Shown one piece after another: positions 13,281 through 22,792 of a stretch of DNA of 22,797 nt. A model generated the notes under the pieces. It made no database searches. It was not told the DNA's origin and saw only the letters and a program-made list of their open reading frames with translations. The position numbers were made by a program, and so were the translations under genes. Position 1 is the first letter of the stretch. Each line of letters begins with the position of its first letter. The DNA is from a virus. The DNA lies in IMG/VR virus record IMGVR_UViG_3300031565_000404, positions 1 to 22,797 of that record, one strand, 5' to 3'.

Positions 13281-14036
13281 ATGATAAGTGCTCAGAGTGT
13301 TGTAGATAGAATGAAAAGTGTTTTAGACGCTGAAGGTTCTGATAGATACTTGTTCGAGCAGGATTTTAAACCAGCAATCAACTCGGCAATAGACTGGTTG
13401 GTTGCTGTTTTTAATGCAGCATTTTCTGATAAAAAACTTTCCGAAGAAGATTTAAGGGAGCTTGTAAAAACTACTATTTGGCAGGCAAACTCATTTTCAA
13501 GAATACAGTTTAATGAAACAGCTCTTGGTTACAAAATATGGAGTATATTAGCTGTATCACCAGAGCCAACAGTATTCCCATTAGCAACACCTCCACAGCT
13601 TGTTTCTCCAGAGAAATCGGTTTTTAGAAATGACTTATCATTTATTGATAGTTATTTTTCAGCAAAAAGATTAACCATAGAAGAATGGAATGAGAATAGG
13701 CAGAATGTTTTTTCTTCAGGAAATGAATCATTGTTAAACGGGTTAAAAACATACAGCTACTTAGGACATGGAAACTATAGTTCCTCATCTTACAACGCTG
13801 GCGGTGAAGAAATTCAAATAAGACCATCTGTAGCTGGTAATTTTGTAGGGGTAACAGTATTAAAGAATCCTTCTAAAATAAGCCTTGTAACAGATAATAT
13901 TGAATTTCCTGAGACAATAATGGATTTATTGTTTCAAAAATCATTAAATTTCATTGCTTATAAACAAGGCGATCAAACAAACTTGTATTCGGTAACGGCT
14001 CAAGATGTATCAACACTTGTAAAATTAATGGTATAA
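13281..14036 (+). CDS. Probable neck/ring (head-tail connector) protein 1 (251 aa)
   Basis: This is the first of three similar-sized, tightly packed proteins before the large tail gene. The N-terminal 80 residues are helical (SAQSVVDRMKSVLDAEG, AINSAIDWLVAVFNAAF, ALGYKIWSILAVSPEP). The rest alternates Pro-rich loops and strands, with ISLVTDNIEFPETIMDLLFQKSLNFIAYK near the C-terminus. The pattern of a helical start, loops, strands and a final helix is common in portal-adaptor and ring proteins of short-tailed phages. Assignment to the connector stack rests on gene order in crAss-like phages. One base separates it from the next gene. Confidence 0.6.
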   Translation: MISAQSVVDRMKSVLDAEGSDRYLFEQDFKPAINSAIDWLVAVFNAAFSDKKLSEEDLRELVKTTIWQANSFSRIQFNETALGYKIWSILAVSPEPTVFPLATPPQLVSPEKSVFRNDLSFIDSYFSAKRLTIEEWNENRQNVFSSGNESLLNGLKTYSYLGHGNYSSSSYNAGGEEIQIRPSVAGNFVGVTVLKNPSKISLVTDNIEFPETIMDLLFQKSLNFIAYKQGDQTNLYSVTAQDVSTLVKLMV

Positions 14037-14037
14037 T

Positions 14038-14772
14038 ATGGCAACACTTTTAAGACATATTGTTGACGATATCGCTCAGGATTTAAAACAGATTAGTGAT
14101 GATAAAGACGTTATCAAATCTCAAATAGCTTTTTGGGTAATATTAATAGGTAATAGACTTCGCTCTCAGCATATAGGCAAAAGAGATTCTGGAGCGTTCT
14201 TATCTACATTTGATAACATTCCTATTCAAACAGTTAATGTAAGTAGTGAGAATGAGATAAAAAACAGAAAATTCTTTATTCTTCCAAACAGCATTTACGA
14301 CTACGATTTAGATGGCGGTATAGAGTATATATCTTATTCTATCGATTTTGAAGCTCCAGGATGTCCTCCTCCATTTACAAACACACAATTTAGTAGAACA
14401 TCACCAAGCAAGTCAAGAGCTTTGTATTTCTCTAAGTATGAAGAACCAAAACCTTCTAACCCTTACTTCTATAGAGTACATGACCACATCTATTTATTAG
14501 GAATAGAATGTGTTGATATAAAATCTGTTGAGATAGGATTATACACTACTCTTGACCCAATTACAAGAATAGATTTAGATGACGAGTTTGATTTTCCAGA
14601 CGAATTATTAATAACTTTGAAAAGACAAGTTTTAGACCTTGGAAGATGGGCTTTAATGATGCCTCAAGAAAGGGTTAATGATGGTAGCGATAGTAATACT
14701 GCTCAAGGAATACCAACAAACAAACTTGTTAGCGTTAATGAAATGAGTGAGGACCAAATACAAAATAAATAA
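14038..14772 (+). CDS. Probable neck/ring (head-tail connector) protein 2 (244 aa)
   Basis: This 244-residue protein begins with helices (HIVDDIAQDLKQISDDKDVI, AFWVILIGNRLRSQH), then strands with a cluster of aromatic residues (YDYDLDGGIEYISYSIDF), a Pro/Cys loop (APGCPPPFTN), and a strand region YFYRVHDHIYLLGIECVDI. It ends in a helix and a polar tail. Sequence order resembles the preceding and following genes: a helical N-terminus and a beta-rich centre. I place it in the ring stack between portal and tail. Its last base overlaps the next start codon. Confidence 0.6.
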   Translation: MATLLRHIVDDIAQDLKQISDDKDVIKSQIAFWVILIGNRLRSQHIGKRDSGAFLSTFDNIPIQTVNVSSENEIKNRKFFILPNSIYDYDLDGGIEYISYSIDFEAPGCPPPFTNTQFSRTSPSKSRALYFSKYEEPKPSNPYFYRVHDHIYLLGIECVDIKSVEIGLYTTLDPITRIDLDDEFDFPDELLITLKRQVLDLGRWALMMPQERVNDGSDSNTAQGIPTNKLVSVNEMSEDQIQNK

Positions 14773-15575
14773 TGAACATTTCAAAACATAGCTTTGTTAC
14801 TCCAGAAGAGATACTTTCAGATGTGCTAAAATTGGCAGATGATGAAGGATTTAAAGATAACTCAAAAGGATATTACACGTCATTAATACAGCAAGCGTTA
14901 CAAGAACTTGCTTTTGATACTTTTTTTGACGAAAGAACAGAGTCTTTTGATGTTCCTCAAAATTTAAGATTAGAGATGCCTAAAGGTGCTTTTAATATTA
15001 AACAGATTTATTTATTCAACGGAACCGAGTGCGACATAGCTAACTCAAAAAATGTTTATTGGAAGAGGAATTATTACACAAAGGGCAATGGTTCACTATC
15101 AAGAGACAAATGGAGTAATGATGATCCATTTTATGATAATAGGTCAACTCCAAATAGTAATGGTTCAGTAAACGACCCTTCATACAGAAGAGCTGCTGTA
15201 GGTAGTTCTTTTTCGGAATTATATTATTATAATATTCAAGCTGGAGAAATAATGTTTAGCTCAAATGTTAGAAGCTTTGAGAAGGTAGCATTAGTATTCA
15301 ATGGTACAGGAGTAAATATAGGTGAGGTTCCATTTGTTCCAATGTTATTTAGAGAAGCTGTAAAATCATGGGTTTTAAATCCGGTTTACCAGATAAAGAT
15401 GGCTAAAGCTGAAGGAGCTCAATTTAATAAGTGGCAAACATTATTTAGCATAAATAATACAGCTCTCAATAAGCCGTTTGATGGTTTGTGGGCCGAAGCT
15501 CAGTATAGAGCTAAATCGATAGATTCAAAACAAAGAGAAGATATTAAAGAGTATATTTGTAGGTTTAATTATTAA
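14772..15575 (+). CDS. Probable tail tubular / adaptor protein (267 aa)
   Basis: The N-terminus HSFVTPEEILSDVLKLADDEG is followed by YTSLIQQALQELAFDTFFDE and a strand region (RLEMPKGAFNIKQIYLFNG). This matches the general pattern of crAss-like 'tail tubular' proteins, which have been compared with the P22 gp4 adaptor. Residues 95-140 are a polar loop rich in Asn, Ser, Asp and Gly. The C-terminal part has VPFVPMLFREAVKSWVLNPVY and a helix ending in the Arg/Phe/Tyr-rich tail. It probably joins the portal ring to the tail built by the next gene, which starts 2 bases downstream. Confidence 0.65.
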   Translation: MNISKHSFVTPEEILSDVLKLADDEGFKDNSKGYYTSLIQQALQELAFDTFFDERTESFDVPQNLRLEMPKGAFNIKQIYLFNGTECDIANSKNVYWKRNYYTKGNGSLSRDKWSNDDPFYDNRSTPNSNGSVNDPSYRRAAVGSSFSELYYYNIQAGEIMFSSNVRSFEKVALVFNGTGVNIGEVPFVPMLFREAVKSWVLNPVYQIKMAKAEGAQFNKWQTLFSINNTALNKPFDGLWAEAQYRAKSIDSKQREDIKEYICRFNY

Positions 15576-15577
15576 AA

Positions 15578-18500
15578 ATGAAGCAAGAAAACCATCCAAA
15601 AGAAGTACGCTCTAACGAGAAGGGTGCTAATCAAGATATTGATAAGGAAATACTTGGTTCAAACTCTAAGAGTGGAGAATATCTTGAGGGTAGAAACCTA
15701 CGTCTATCATCAGTTAGAAGCAATCGTTCTTCTGCTGAAAAAATAAAAGGAGAGCAAATAGTTCATCAAAATAATCAAGTTCAAGGTTACGAATGTATTT
15801 GTGCTGACTCAGTAAATGGTCAAAAGATAGAGTTTTGGGTTGATAGAAATAAAATCGAGGATCCTATAATTATTATAGATGGAGTTATCGTTGCTAAGTC
15901 AGATAAAATACCTTTTTTAATAGATTTCCCGATACAACATGATAAAAATGAAAGTTGCGTAGGTGGGGAAATATTTGTGACAGACAACAATACTCCTCCA
16001 ATGATTTTTAACTTAAAGGACATGCTTGATTCTTTAATTAATAATCCAACAAAATATTTTGCTGATTTTAACCCGTCTCTTTATACTGTAAACCTCGAGA
16101 CCCCTTTAAGCATACCAGTATTTAAGGAGCTTGTTAATATTGGTGGTTCAAATGGACTCCCAAGAGGCTCGTACATGTACTCTTTTAGATATGTAACTGC
16201 TGATGGAGACAGAACTGATTGGACACCTTCAACACCTCCAATACCAGTATTAGAGAGTGTTTCCTACGCAAGCAATACTTTTCCACATGTAAAAACTTAC
16301 GGCGGAATATCAGACACTTCAAACAATACTAATTTTGGTATAAGAATAAAGTTTAGGGTAAATAACTCTTCAAACTTTGATTTTATAGAGGTTAGAAGAC
16401 AGTCTTACAATAATGGATTGTCAGGAATATTAACTCCAGATTCTTTTATCATAGCAAAAATAGATTTATTTGACGGGGAAATTTCTGTAAAAGAATTTAT
16501 AGACCCTGTTGACTCAAATGTAAATGACGCTATAAGCGAAGAGGACGAGGTAAACAAACTGACAATAATAAATAGAGCAAAAGCTATTCGTTATCATGAT
16601 AAAAGACTTGTGTTAATGAATGTGGAGCTTGACTCGAAGAACATTGATGATATTGAGTTTATAGACATAAACGGAGCAGAAGGAATACCTGTAGTTAGGA
16701 ATTTATATAAAGACGGCCATAAGGACCCTCATAACCATACTTATTATAAGAAGTATATGGGAGGTGAAAAGTACGGGTTCGGTATAGCTTGTTTTAGCAG
16801 TACTGGAGGTAGTAGTTTTGCAAGGCCAATACCATCTTTAAAGAATTTTGAATTTCCAAATAGAAGAGACGAGGTTTCTGCTGATTCAAAAGCTCTTTCG
16901 TACCTTGGCACTCCAGTAGCAGCAAACAGATACGGTAATGTAACTGATGTTTTCGAGATATTTGACCTTGAGGACGCTGTTCAAAAGCAGGATAAATGTA
17001 GCTTTAAGAACTTAATAAATGACGATAGCTTTTTTAATGGCGGAAAATCAAGAAGTGCTGTAAATAGTTATGGATGTCCTGATCCCGGATTTGGAGCATT
17101 TGTAGAAGGTGACGAGGTTGGCTACCAACCGTACCACCCTACATCAATGAGTGACTTAGATGTTTCAGGTCTTGATTACAGAGTAAACCTTGATGTTGAT
17201 GATGGAAATGCTAAAAGAACGTATAATCCAAAAGGATTTGCTCCAAACAACTACTCTTTAGGATTAGCTATTGGTGGGGTTACAAAACTTCCTTCTTGGG
17301 TAAAAGGATTCTCAGTTGTAAGAACAGAGGCGGCAGGAAGAGTTGCATGCCAAGGGATAGGTATTTACTCAATGATAGAGGGAGAGTTTAATCAATACAC
17401 TCCTGGTAACACGAAACTTGTAACTAAACATCAAAATAAATTATGGTTCCATTCTGCTGACCTTAAACTATACGACTCTTCATTTATTGATGATTTAAAA
17501 GCAAATCCAGATGATTACGAAATTCAGTTAGTATCAGCATTAGGTTTCTTTTCTGAGATGTATAACTATAATAATGTTATTGCTGGAGGTTATGAAAATA
17601 GAGATTTAACAGTTGATTTAGTTACTTATGCAAGAATACTGCATGATGAAGGTCAAATAAACCCAAATGAGCACGCTGGAATGGGTGTGTTTTACGGCGG
17701 TAAAAACTATGTTGCTCATAGCAAATATAGAAACTCAAACGCGCCTTCTTCTGGAGCTTTTGCAGGTGATGGTAATAAAGTGTTCACTATAGCTTCTTTT
17801 TCTGAAGTAAACGATAATGGGTCTGTATTTTTCGATATAGAATTAGGTGACAGCATATACTATAACTCAAGTATAGGTGGGACTTCGGATCATGATTTCC
17901 AAGATACAGGATTAAAGGAATGGACGGAGCCATTTTACATTGTTAACATAATAAATAAAGGAGCAGAAGTAAAAGATAACAATATTAACAACTACAAATC
18001 TACTGGACATTTTCAAAAAATAGAAAGTATAATTGGTGTTGGAGACTCTACTTCTGGACAAATATTTGAGCTTGTTGATGAAAGATGGGAAGATTGTATT
18101 CCAGACTTGTCATCTTCTGGTTCTTTTGCTTCATTAAACTCTTACTTATACATGGTTAATAGCCTTGGGATAAGCAAAGCGTGGATGAATGTATCTTTCA
18201 GGTCAGCAATAGATGTTACCAATATAACAAACGACATTATAAATAATGGTTTCCACGTACCGGAACCAGGAGTTCAAATATATGGACTTTATACGCACAC
18301 AAACTCAGGCAACAAGAATTTTGATATTGTTTTCAATATTGCAAATTTCTTCCCTACGCAAGATGATTTTATCACTGTAAAATACGATGAAAGAAGACCT
18401 CTTATTGTTTTTGGTGGAGACACTACTATTGGAGAGTCAGTATTCTCTCCAATAAACAAAATCAATAATAATGAGCTTGATTTCTTCCTATCTGCAGATG

Positions 18501-20038
18501 ACCCTGCAGGACAATATGATTTTAATGCTGGATTTCCATTTAGAAGATTCTATATGAATCCAAGGGATTTTGTGCTGCAAGACGGTTCGGCTACATTTAA
18601 TAAGATACAAGATGACTCTGATGCTGCTCTTGGATATATTAGACAGTTAATAGTTATGTTTTTAAGCGAGAATAGAGCAGCAATTCATTACGCGCACAGT
18701 TTTCCAACATCGTTTAATAGTCAATTCTTCCCTCAAACAAACTATGTAAAAAGAGCAAATAGATGGGACACTGCTGACCTTAGTAATAACTTTGTATTCA
18801 AAGCAGAATACGAGAGTGATTATGGTCTTGATGAATTTCCAAACTGGGGATATGGTGGCTTTAAATATAATCCATCTATAAATATTGATTATTCATACGA
18901 TGGTCCTATACAATATTTTAGCAAGCCTGAATTTGGATTTAAAGAAGTTACTGAATTTTGTACTGCTGTATTATGGAGCTTGCCAAGAGCTATAAATGTA
19001 CAGGATTCACCAGGTTTAAAAACATTCACAAACTTAAATAGAACGGACATCGCCGATGACCAAGGACCTATAAAAAAGGCTTATGACGCTACTACTGGAG
19101 GGAAAGGGGAAAACCTTTACGCTATAACAGAAAAAGGTGTTTGTTTATTATTAACCAAAAAAGCTATACTATCAAATATAGATGCTAACGACTTAACAAC
19201 TACAGCTTCAGATACATTTGTTTCTGGTGAATACTGGATAAGCAAGCAAATAGGTTCTAATGATGAGATGTGGAGAGGTATGGGAGAAAGATCAATAGGA
19301 TTTATTACTGAAGGTGGGATGATAGAGAAGGAGGTTTTATTTTTCTGCAACAAACAATCAGTATATCACCTTGTTGAAAATCAAATAAAAGACATAGGAA
19401 GAACTGGCTACTACAGTAGGCTAAAGCCATTTTTAGACGGATTAAAACCCGGATATTCTGGATTTCTTACAGGCGCAATAAATAAAAATAACAATGAGTT
19501 CTGGCTTGATATTGAAGACGGAAGTAATGGGGATAGAAAACTATTTGTTTTCGGTAATGAAAACGTAATGTGGGAAGGTTACTTCGATTATTCATTTGAC
19601 AAATACTACACATCAAAAAACAAGGTTTATGGAGTTAGAGACCTTCAGACATTTGAACTTGAAAAAGGCCTTGAGATAAACGGTAGAGATATTATATTTG
19701 AACTTACAACAGTATTCTCTCCTGCTAATATTTCTATAGAAAAAGAATTTATACGTATTGGAGTTCAGACTGGCGGAAGAGGACTCATGAAGCCTACAAG
19801 AATTGAGTTTTTTGACGTAGAAATGAATAAACTATGCTCTCTTAGTCAGTTTGGTCAAGGAACTATGTTTTTAAAGCAATACGATTCATGGGAGCAGTTC
19901 ATAGGAAGAAAAGATGCTTCAGTATCTCCAAATAGAGATAGACTGCAAGAAAGAACTGTTGTTGTCAAGATTATACATAGCGAACCAGAAGATTTTAAAG
20001 TTATAACAACAACAATGCAATATAAAATATTAAAATAA
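15578..20038 (+). CDS. Large tail protein, crAss-like stabilisation / muzzle type (1486 aa)
   Basis: This 1,486-residue protein, the largest in the window, occupies the place of the crAss-like 'tail stabilisation' protein, shown in one structure to form most of the tail muzzle. It is beta-rich with many Asn, Gly, Asp, Tyr and Phe residues and almost no long helices. The start is basic and polar (NHPKEVRSNEKGANQDI). Near residues 205-240 it has SYMYSFRYVTADGDRTDWTP, reminiscent of repeated beta-sandwich domains. The last 300 residues include GENLYAITEKGVCLLLTKKA and FWLDIEDGSNGDRKLFVFG, which resemble propeller-like blades. No enzymatic motif is seen, and host-binding or tail-tube functions are inferred. 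Confidence 0.75.
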   Translation: MKQENHPKEVRSNEKGANQDIDKEILGSNSKSGEYLEGRNLRLSSVRSNRSSAEKIKGEQIVHQNNQVQGYECICADSVNGQKIEFWVDRNKIEDPIIIIDGVIVAKSDKIPFLIDFPIQHDKNESCVGGEIFVTDNNTPPMIFNLKDMLDSLINNPTKYFADFNPSLYTVNLETPLSIPVFKELVNIGGSNGLPRGSYMYSFRYVTADGDRTDWTPSTPPIPVLESVSYASNTFPHVKTYGGISDTSNNTNFGIRIKFRVNNSSNFDFIEVRRQSYNNGLSGILTPDSFIIAKIDLFDGEISVKEFIDPVDSNVNDAISEEDEVNKLTIINRAKAIRYHDKRLVLMNVELDSKNIDDIEFIDINGAEGIPVVRNLYKDGHKDPHNHTYYKKYMGGEKYGFGIACFSSTGGSSFARPIPSLKNFEFPNRRDEVSADSKALSYLGTPVAANRYGNVTDVFEIFDLEDAVQKQDKCSFKNLINDDSFFNGGKSRSAVNSYGCPDPGFGAFVEGDEVGYQPYHPTSMSDLDVSGLDYRVNLDVDDGNAKRTYNPKGFAPNNYSLGLAIGGVTKLPSWVKGFSVVRTEAAGRVACQGIGIYSMIEGEFNQYTPGNTKLVTKHQNKLWFHSADLKLYDSSFIDDLKANPDDYEIQLVSALGFFSEMYNYNNVIAGGYENRDLTVDLVTYARILHDEGQINPNEHAGMGVFYGGKNYVAHSKYRNSNAPSSGAFAGDGNKVFTIASFSEVNDNGSVFFDIELGDSIYYNSSIGGTSDHDFQDTGLKEWTEPFYIVNIINKGAEVKDNNINNYKSTGHFQKIESIIGVGDSTSGQIFELVDERWEDCIPDLSSSGSFASLNSYLYMVNSLGISKAWMNVSFRSAIDVTNITNDIINNGFHVPEPGVQIYGLYTHTNSGNKNFDIVFNIANFFPTQDDFITVKYDERRPLIVFGGDTTIGESVFSPINKINNNELDFFLSADDPAGQYDFNAGFPFRRFYMNPRDFVLQDGSATFNKIQDDSDAALGYIRQLIVMFLSENRAAIHYAHSFPTSFNSQFFPQTNYVKRANRWDTADLSNNFVFKAEYESDYGLDEFPNWGYGGFKYNPSINIDYSYDGPIQYFSKPEFGFKEVTEFCTAVLWSLPRAINVQDSPGLKTFTNLNRTDIADDQGPIKKAYDATTGGKGENLYAITEKGVCLLLTKKAILSNIDANDLTTTASDTFVSGEYWISKQIGSNDEMWRGMGERSIGFITEGGMIEKEVLFFCNKQSVYHLVENQIKDIGRTGYYSRLKPFLDGLKPGYSGFLTGAINKNNNEFWLDIEDGSNGDRKLFVFGNENVMWEGYFDYSFDKYYTSKNKVYGVRDLQTFELEKGLEINGRDIIFELTTVFSPANISIEKEFIRIGVQTGGRGLMKPTRIEFFDVEMNKLCSLSQFGQGTMFLKQYDSWEQFIGRKDASVSPNRDRLQERTVVVKIIHSEPEDFKVITTTMQYKILK

Positions 20039-20050
20039 GAAAATTTTAAC

Positions 20051-20058
20051 TATATTTG
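20051..20058 (+). promoter_or_regulatory. -7 box before the glycine-rich protein gene
   Basis: TATATTTG lies in the 43-base gap after the large tail gene and ends 23 bases before the ATG at 20082. No -33 TTTG is seen. It would give extra transcription of the last two genes. Confidence 0.6.
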
Positions 20059-20081
20059 TCTTAACCTAAAAAACTTAAACA

Positions 20082-20939
20082 ATGGCTTTTGATTCAACAA
20101 CAGGAATGTTAGGAGGTGCAGCAATAGGAACAGCTATTATGCCCGGAGCAGGAACGGCTGTAGGTGCTGGTTTAGGTGGTATTTTTGGTGGAATGTATGA
20201 TTCTTACCAAAAAGGAGCTGAAGCTGAAAAGAACAAACCAGGGCTTGAAGACCCGAATCAAATAGCTCGATTAAGAGAGATTGATGCTACAAGAAAACAA
20301 ATATCTGAAGGTAGAGACCCACTTACTCAACAACGTATTTCTGACATTAAAAAAATGGGGGAAACAACCAAGGGTCAACTTGGTAAATACACTGGCGGAG
20401 ATGTTGGTGGTACTGTAACAGCAATGTTAAGAGCTCAAAGAAATATTGGGCAAGGCATTAATCAGGGTTACTCAGAATCTCAACAAAGGATTCCTTTCTA
20501 CGAAAACTTATCTACTCAGATGGGTAATAGAATCGAGCAAAGAAAGTTAGAACTTGGAATACATGAAACTGATAGGCTTAGAGCTCAACAGGCACAAGCT
20601 GACAAAGAATCAAACGCTGCTGCATCCGGACTGATAGGTTCTATTGGTGGTGGTGGAATGATGGGCGGAATGATGGGCGGAATGATGGGTGGGGGACAAG
20701 CTGGAAGTATGCTTGGCAGCATCGGTGGCGGTGGAACAAACTCTTTAGGTCAATTTTCATCAGGAATACAAACTCCAGGATTAGGACAGGCATTTAATCA
20801 AGGGTTAGCTGGTACTAATGGTGTTGGTGGATTTGGACAACAGTTAGGCGGTGGTTTTGGTGGTTTTGGTGGTGGAAACTCAATGATTGGTCAATCACCA
20901 GTCGGAGTTAATGATTTCTCTAACTATGTTAACGGGTAA
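20082..20939 (+). CDS. Glycine-rich, glycine-zipper protein, probably ejected with DNA (285 aa)
   Basis: The N-terminal 45 residues form a glycine zipper (GGAAIGTAIMPGAGTAVGAG then GGIFGGMYDSY), a motif that inserts in or crosses membranes. Residues 45-175 are helical and polar (RIEQRKLELGIHETDRLRAQ). The C-terminal 110 residues are very rich in Gly, Met, Gln and Ser, with three Gly-Gly-Met-Met repeats. Podovirus internal proteins that enter the host envelope often combine such segments. A role in forming the DNA-ejection conduit is likely but not shown. It comes right after the tail gene and six bases before the last gene. Confidence 0.65.
   Translation: MAFDSTTGMLGGAAIGTAIMPGAGTAVGAGLGGIFGGMYDSYQKGAEAEKNKPGLEDPNQIARLREIDATRKQISEGRDPLTQQRISDIKKMGETTKGQLGKYTGGDVGGTVTAMLRAQRNIGQGINQGYSESQQRIPFYENLSTQMGNRIEQRKLELGIHETDRLRAQQAQADKESNAAASGLIGSIGGGGMMGGMMGGMMGGGQAGSMLGSIGGGGTNSLGQFSSGIQTPGLGQAFNQGLAGTNGVGGFGQQLGGGFGGFGGGNSMIGQSPVGVNDFSNYVNG
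20652..20687 (+). repeat. Three 12-bp direct repeats inside the glycine-rich gene
   Basis: The unit GGNGGAATGATG occurs three times in a row (20652-20663, 20664-20675, 20676-20687), in frame, encoding Gly-Gly-Met-Met. Being exact apart from one base, it is a likely slippage site that could vary in copy number. Confidence 0.85.
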
Positions 20940-20944
20940 TAAAG

Positions 20945-22792
20945 ATGACTGAAAATCTACCAAATATAAGTGACTATTCTACTATGCAAGACTCATTCTT
21001 ACCTCCGAATACACAAGGTAACAATGTTTCAAATCTTGTTGATGCAGCAACTATAGGAGAGTATAATCCAAGTGGTCAAAATGTACCAAGTAGTGATGTT
21101 TCTTACATTCAAAATCAAATGGACCCTTTGAACGGTCAGGCTCCTGCTATAAAGGACGCTACAAATGAAATGTTTATGCCTGGACTACACGAACCATTGA
21201 GGGTTGGTGGAACTTCTGGTCAAATGACTGGTTCAAGAGATATTTTTGTTGGTGGTGGAGCTTACGTACCATTTGCTGCATTAGAGAGGAGAAAACAAGC
21301 TCAACAGGACGCAGCATTAAAAAGAGCTGCTGATTTAAAGTCTTTCAAGCTTAAAAAACCAAAACTTTCTAAGGACCCAAGATTTAACCGTAACTTAGTT
21401 AGCACAGCTAATGATTTTACGAGTATATTTATTGGGGAGGCAGAAAAGCAATACGGTAGCCGGGAAGCTGCAATGAGAGCATTAACTGACCCAACAACAA
21501 AAATAGGTAGAGAGTTTATTCAGCAAATGGATAATCTTGAAATTTTGGCTGGAGAAGTTGACCAAGTTGTTGACTTATCAGCAAAAGTTGATGCAGCTAT
21601 CGAGTCTGGAGATAAATACATATCCCCTATAACAAGAAAGCATAATCAAGAATTTAAACAACTTTTAGGAAAATATGAAGGTGGAAATGCTTTTGGAGCA
21701 GCAAGCATGAGGGATAAACTTAACGAAATGACTATGGCAGCGAGTCTTGATGGGTATATAAAAGACTTTAAAGTTTTAGAAGGCATTGATGGGATTATAA
21801 AACAAACAGCAGGAGTAAGTGATAAAGGAGATTATTACCAAACAACTACTCAATACAATAAGTCTTATGAAGAAGGAGCAAGAACAGCCGCTAAAAATAT
21901 AGCTCAACAATTGGGTCATGTAACAGAGCAGGATGCTTATAATCATATAATGTCATTAAAAGGAGAAGAGAGTAAGCAGTCGAAAACAATGGTTCAAAAA
22001 AGAAATGATGATGGTGGTGGATATAACAAAAAAGAGGATGTAATTATAACAGAAGAACCAAAAGTCATTGACATTAATGGTTCTCAAGTTAAAACACAAA
22101 AATCAGTCCCTTTCGCTGGTACTGACAAACAGAAACCAGTTAAAATAGATGGAGCACTTGTAGTTGGTGCTGATGGAAAAACTACAACGTATAATGGAAT
22201 CATGGATTTTATCCCTGTGGAAAACAGTTTGCTTGACAATGGGGATAGGGTTGTTAGAGGGAAGCAAGTTATAAAGACTTCCGACTTAACAAAAGCTGAA
22301 TTAAAAGCTCTTGGTTATGGGGCATTAAGAAAGCCGCCTGAAAAAATAGAGAAGGATGTAACAATTAATTATGATAATAGTGAAAATGCAATATCTTCTC
22401 AAAGTAAAAATTTCAGAATAACAAACGAAGCCTTTAATGATGTAGCACCAAAAGCTGTTCGTGAAGAAGTGTTAATTGATAAAGATAATGTTTCTACTGA
22501 TTTCAAGAAAGATTTTATAAATTCAGGCTTTGAGACTGTTGATGAATATATTAATTCTGAAAAGAAAAAAGGAAATAATATCGTTTTAAACGAATCTTCA
22601 CAGAAAGAAATAAATAGTATTGAATTTAATAAGGCTGTAAATAGAGAAAGAAGTAAGTCTGGTAAAAAAGTTTCACCTAAATTTAATGACCCAACTACAA
22701 GTTCTTCATTTAATATAAATGGAGAAACATACACTAAAAAAGAGTTGATGGATAACGGATGGACTGAAGAGGATTTAAAACAATTAAAATAA
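20945..22792 (+). CDS. Probable virion cargo protein (615 aa)
   Basis: This 615-residue protein matches no family I can name. Residues 1-110 are Asn, Gln, Pro and Gly rich and look disordered (NNVSNLVDAATIGEYNPSGQ). Residues 110-330 are helical, with a basic stretch (SFKLKKPKLSKDPRFNRN) and KYEGGNAFGAASMRDKLNEM. The last 280 residues are polar beta/loop sequence with many Lys, Asp and Val, ending in a short module INGETYTKKELMDNGWTEED. A large, polar, cysteine-poor protein after the tail genes is the place where crAss-like phages encode cargo proteins packed in the head and tail. The gene is complete, its TAA lying just before the window ends. Confidence 0.6.
   Translation: MTENLPNISDYSTMQDSFLPPNTQGNNVSNLVDAATIGEYNPSGQNVPSSDVSYIQNQMDPLNGQAPAIKDATNEMFMPGLHEPLRVGGTSGQMTGSRDIFVGGGAYVPFAALERRKQAQQDAALKRAADLKSFKLKKPKLSKDPRFNRNLVSTANDFTSIFIGEAEKQYGSREAAMRALTDPTTKIGREFIQQMDNLEILAGEVDQVVDLSAKVDAAIESGDKYISPITRKHNQEFKQLLGKYEGGNAFGAASMRDKLNEMTMAASLDGYIKDFKVLEGIDGIIKQTAGVSDKGDYYQTTTQYNKSYEEGARTAAKNIAQQLGHVTEQDAYNHIMSLKGEESKQSKTMVQKRNDDGGGYNKKEDVIITEEPKVIDINGSQVKTQKSVPFAGTDKQKPVKIDGALVVGADGKTTTYNGIMDFIPVENSLLDNGDRVVRGKQVIKTSDLTKAELKALGYGALRKPPEKIEKDVTINYDNSENAISSQSKNFRITNEAFNDVAPKAVREEVLIDKDNVSTDFKKDFINSGFETVDEYINSEKKKGNNIVLNESSQKEINSIEFNKAVNRERSKSGKKVSPKFNDPTTSSSFNINGETYTKKELMDNGWTEEDLKQLK

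Noticed and set aside
22399-22734. Minus-strand 111-residue frame at the right end
   Set aside because: It is antisense to the 615-residue gene, rich in Ser, Leu and Phe, with no promoter or neighbour on that strand.
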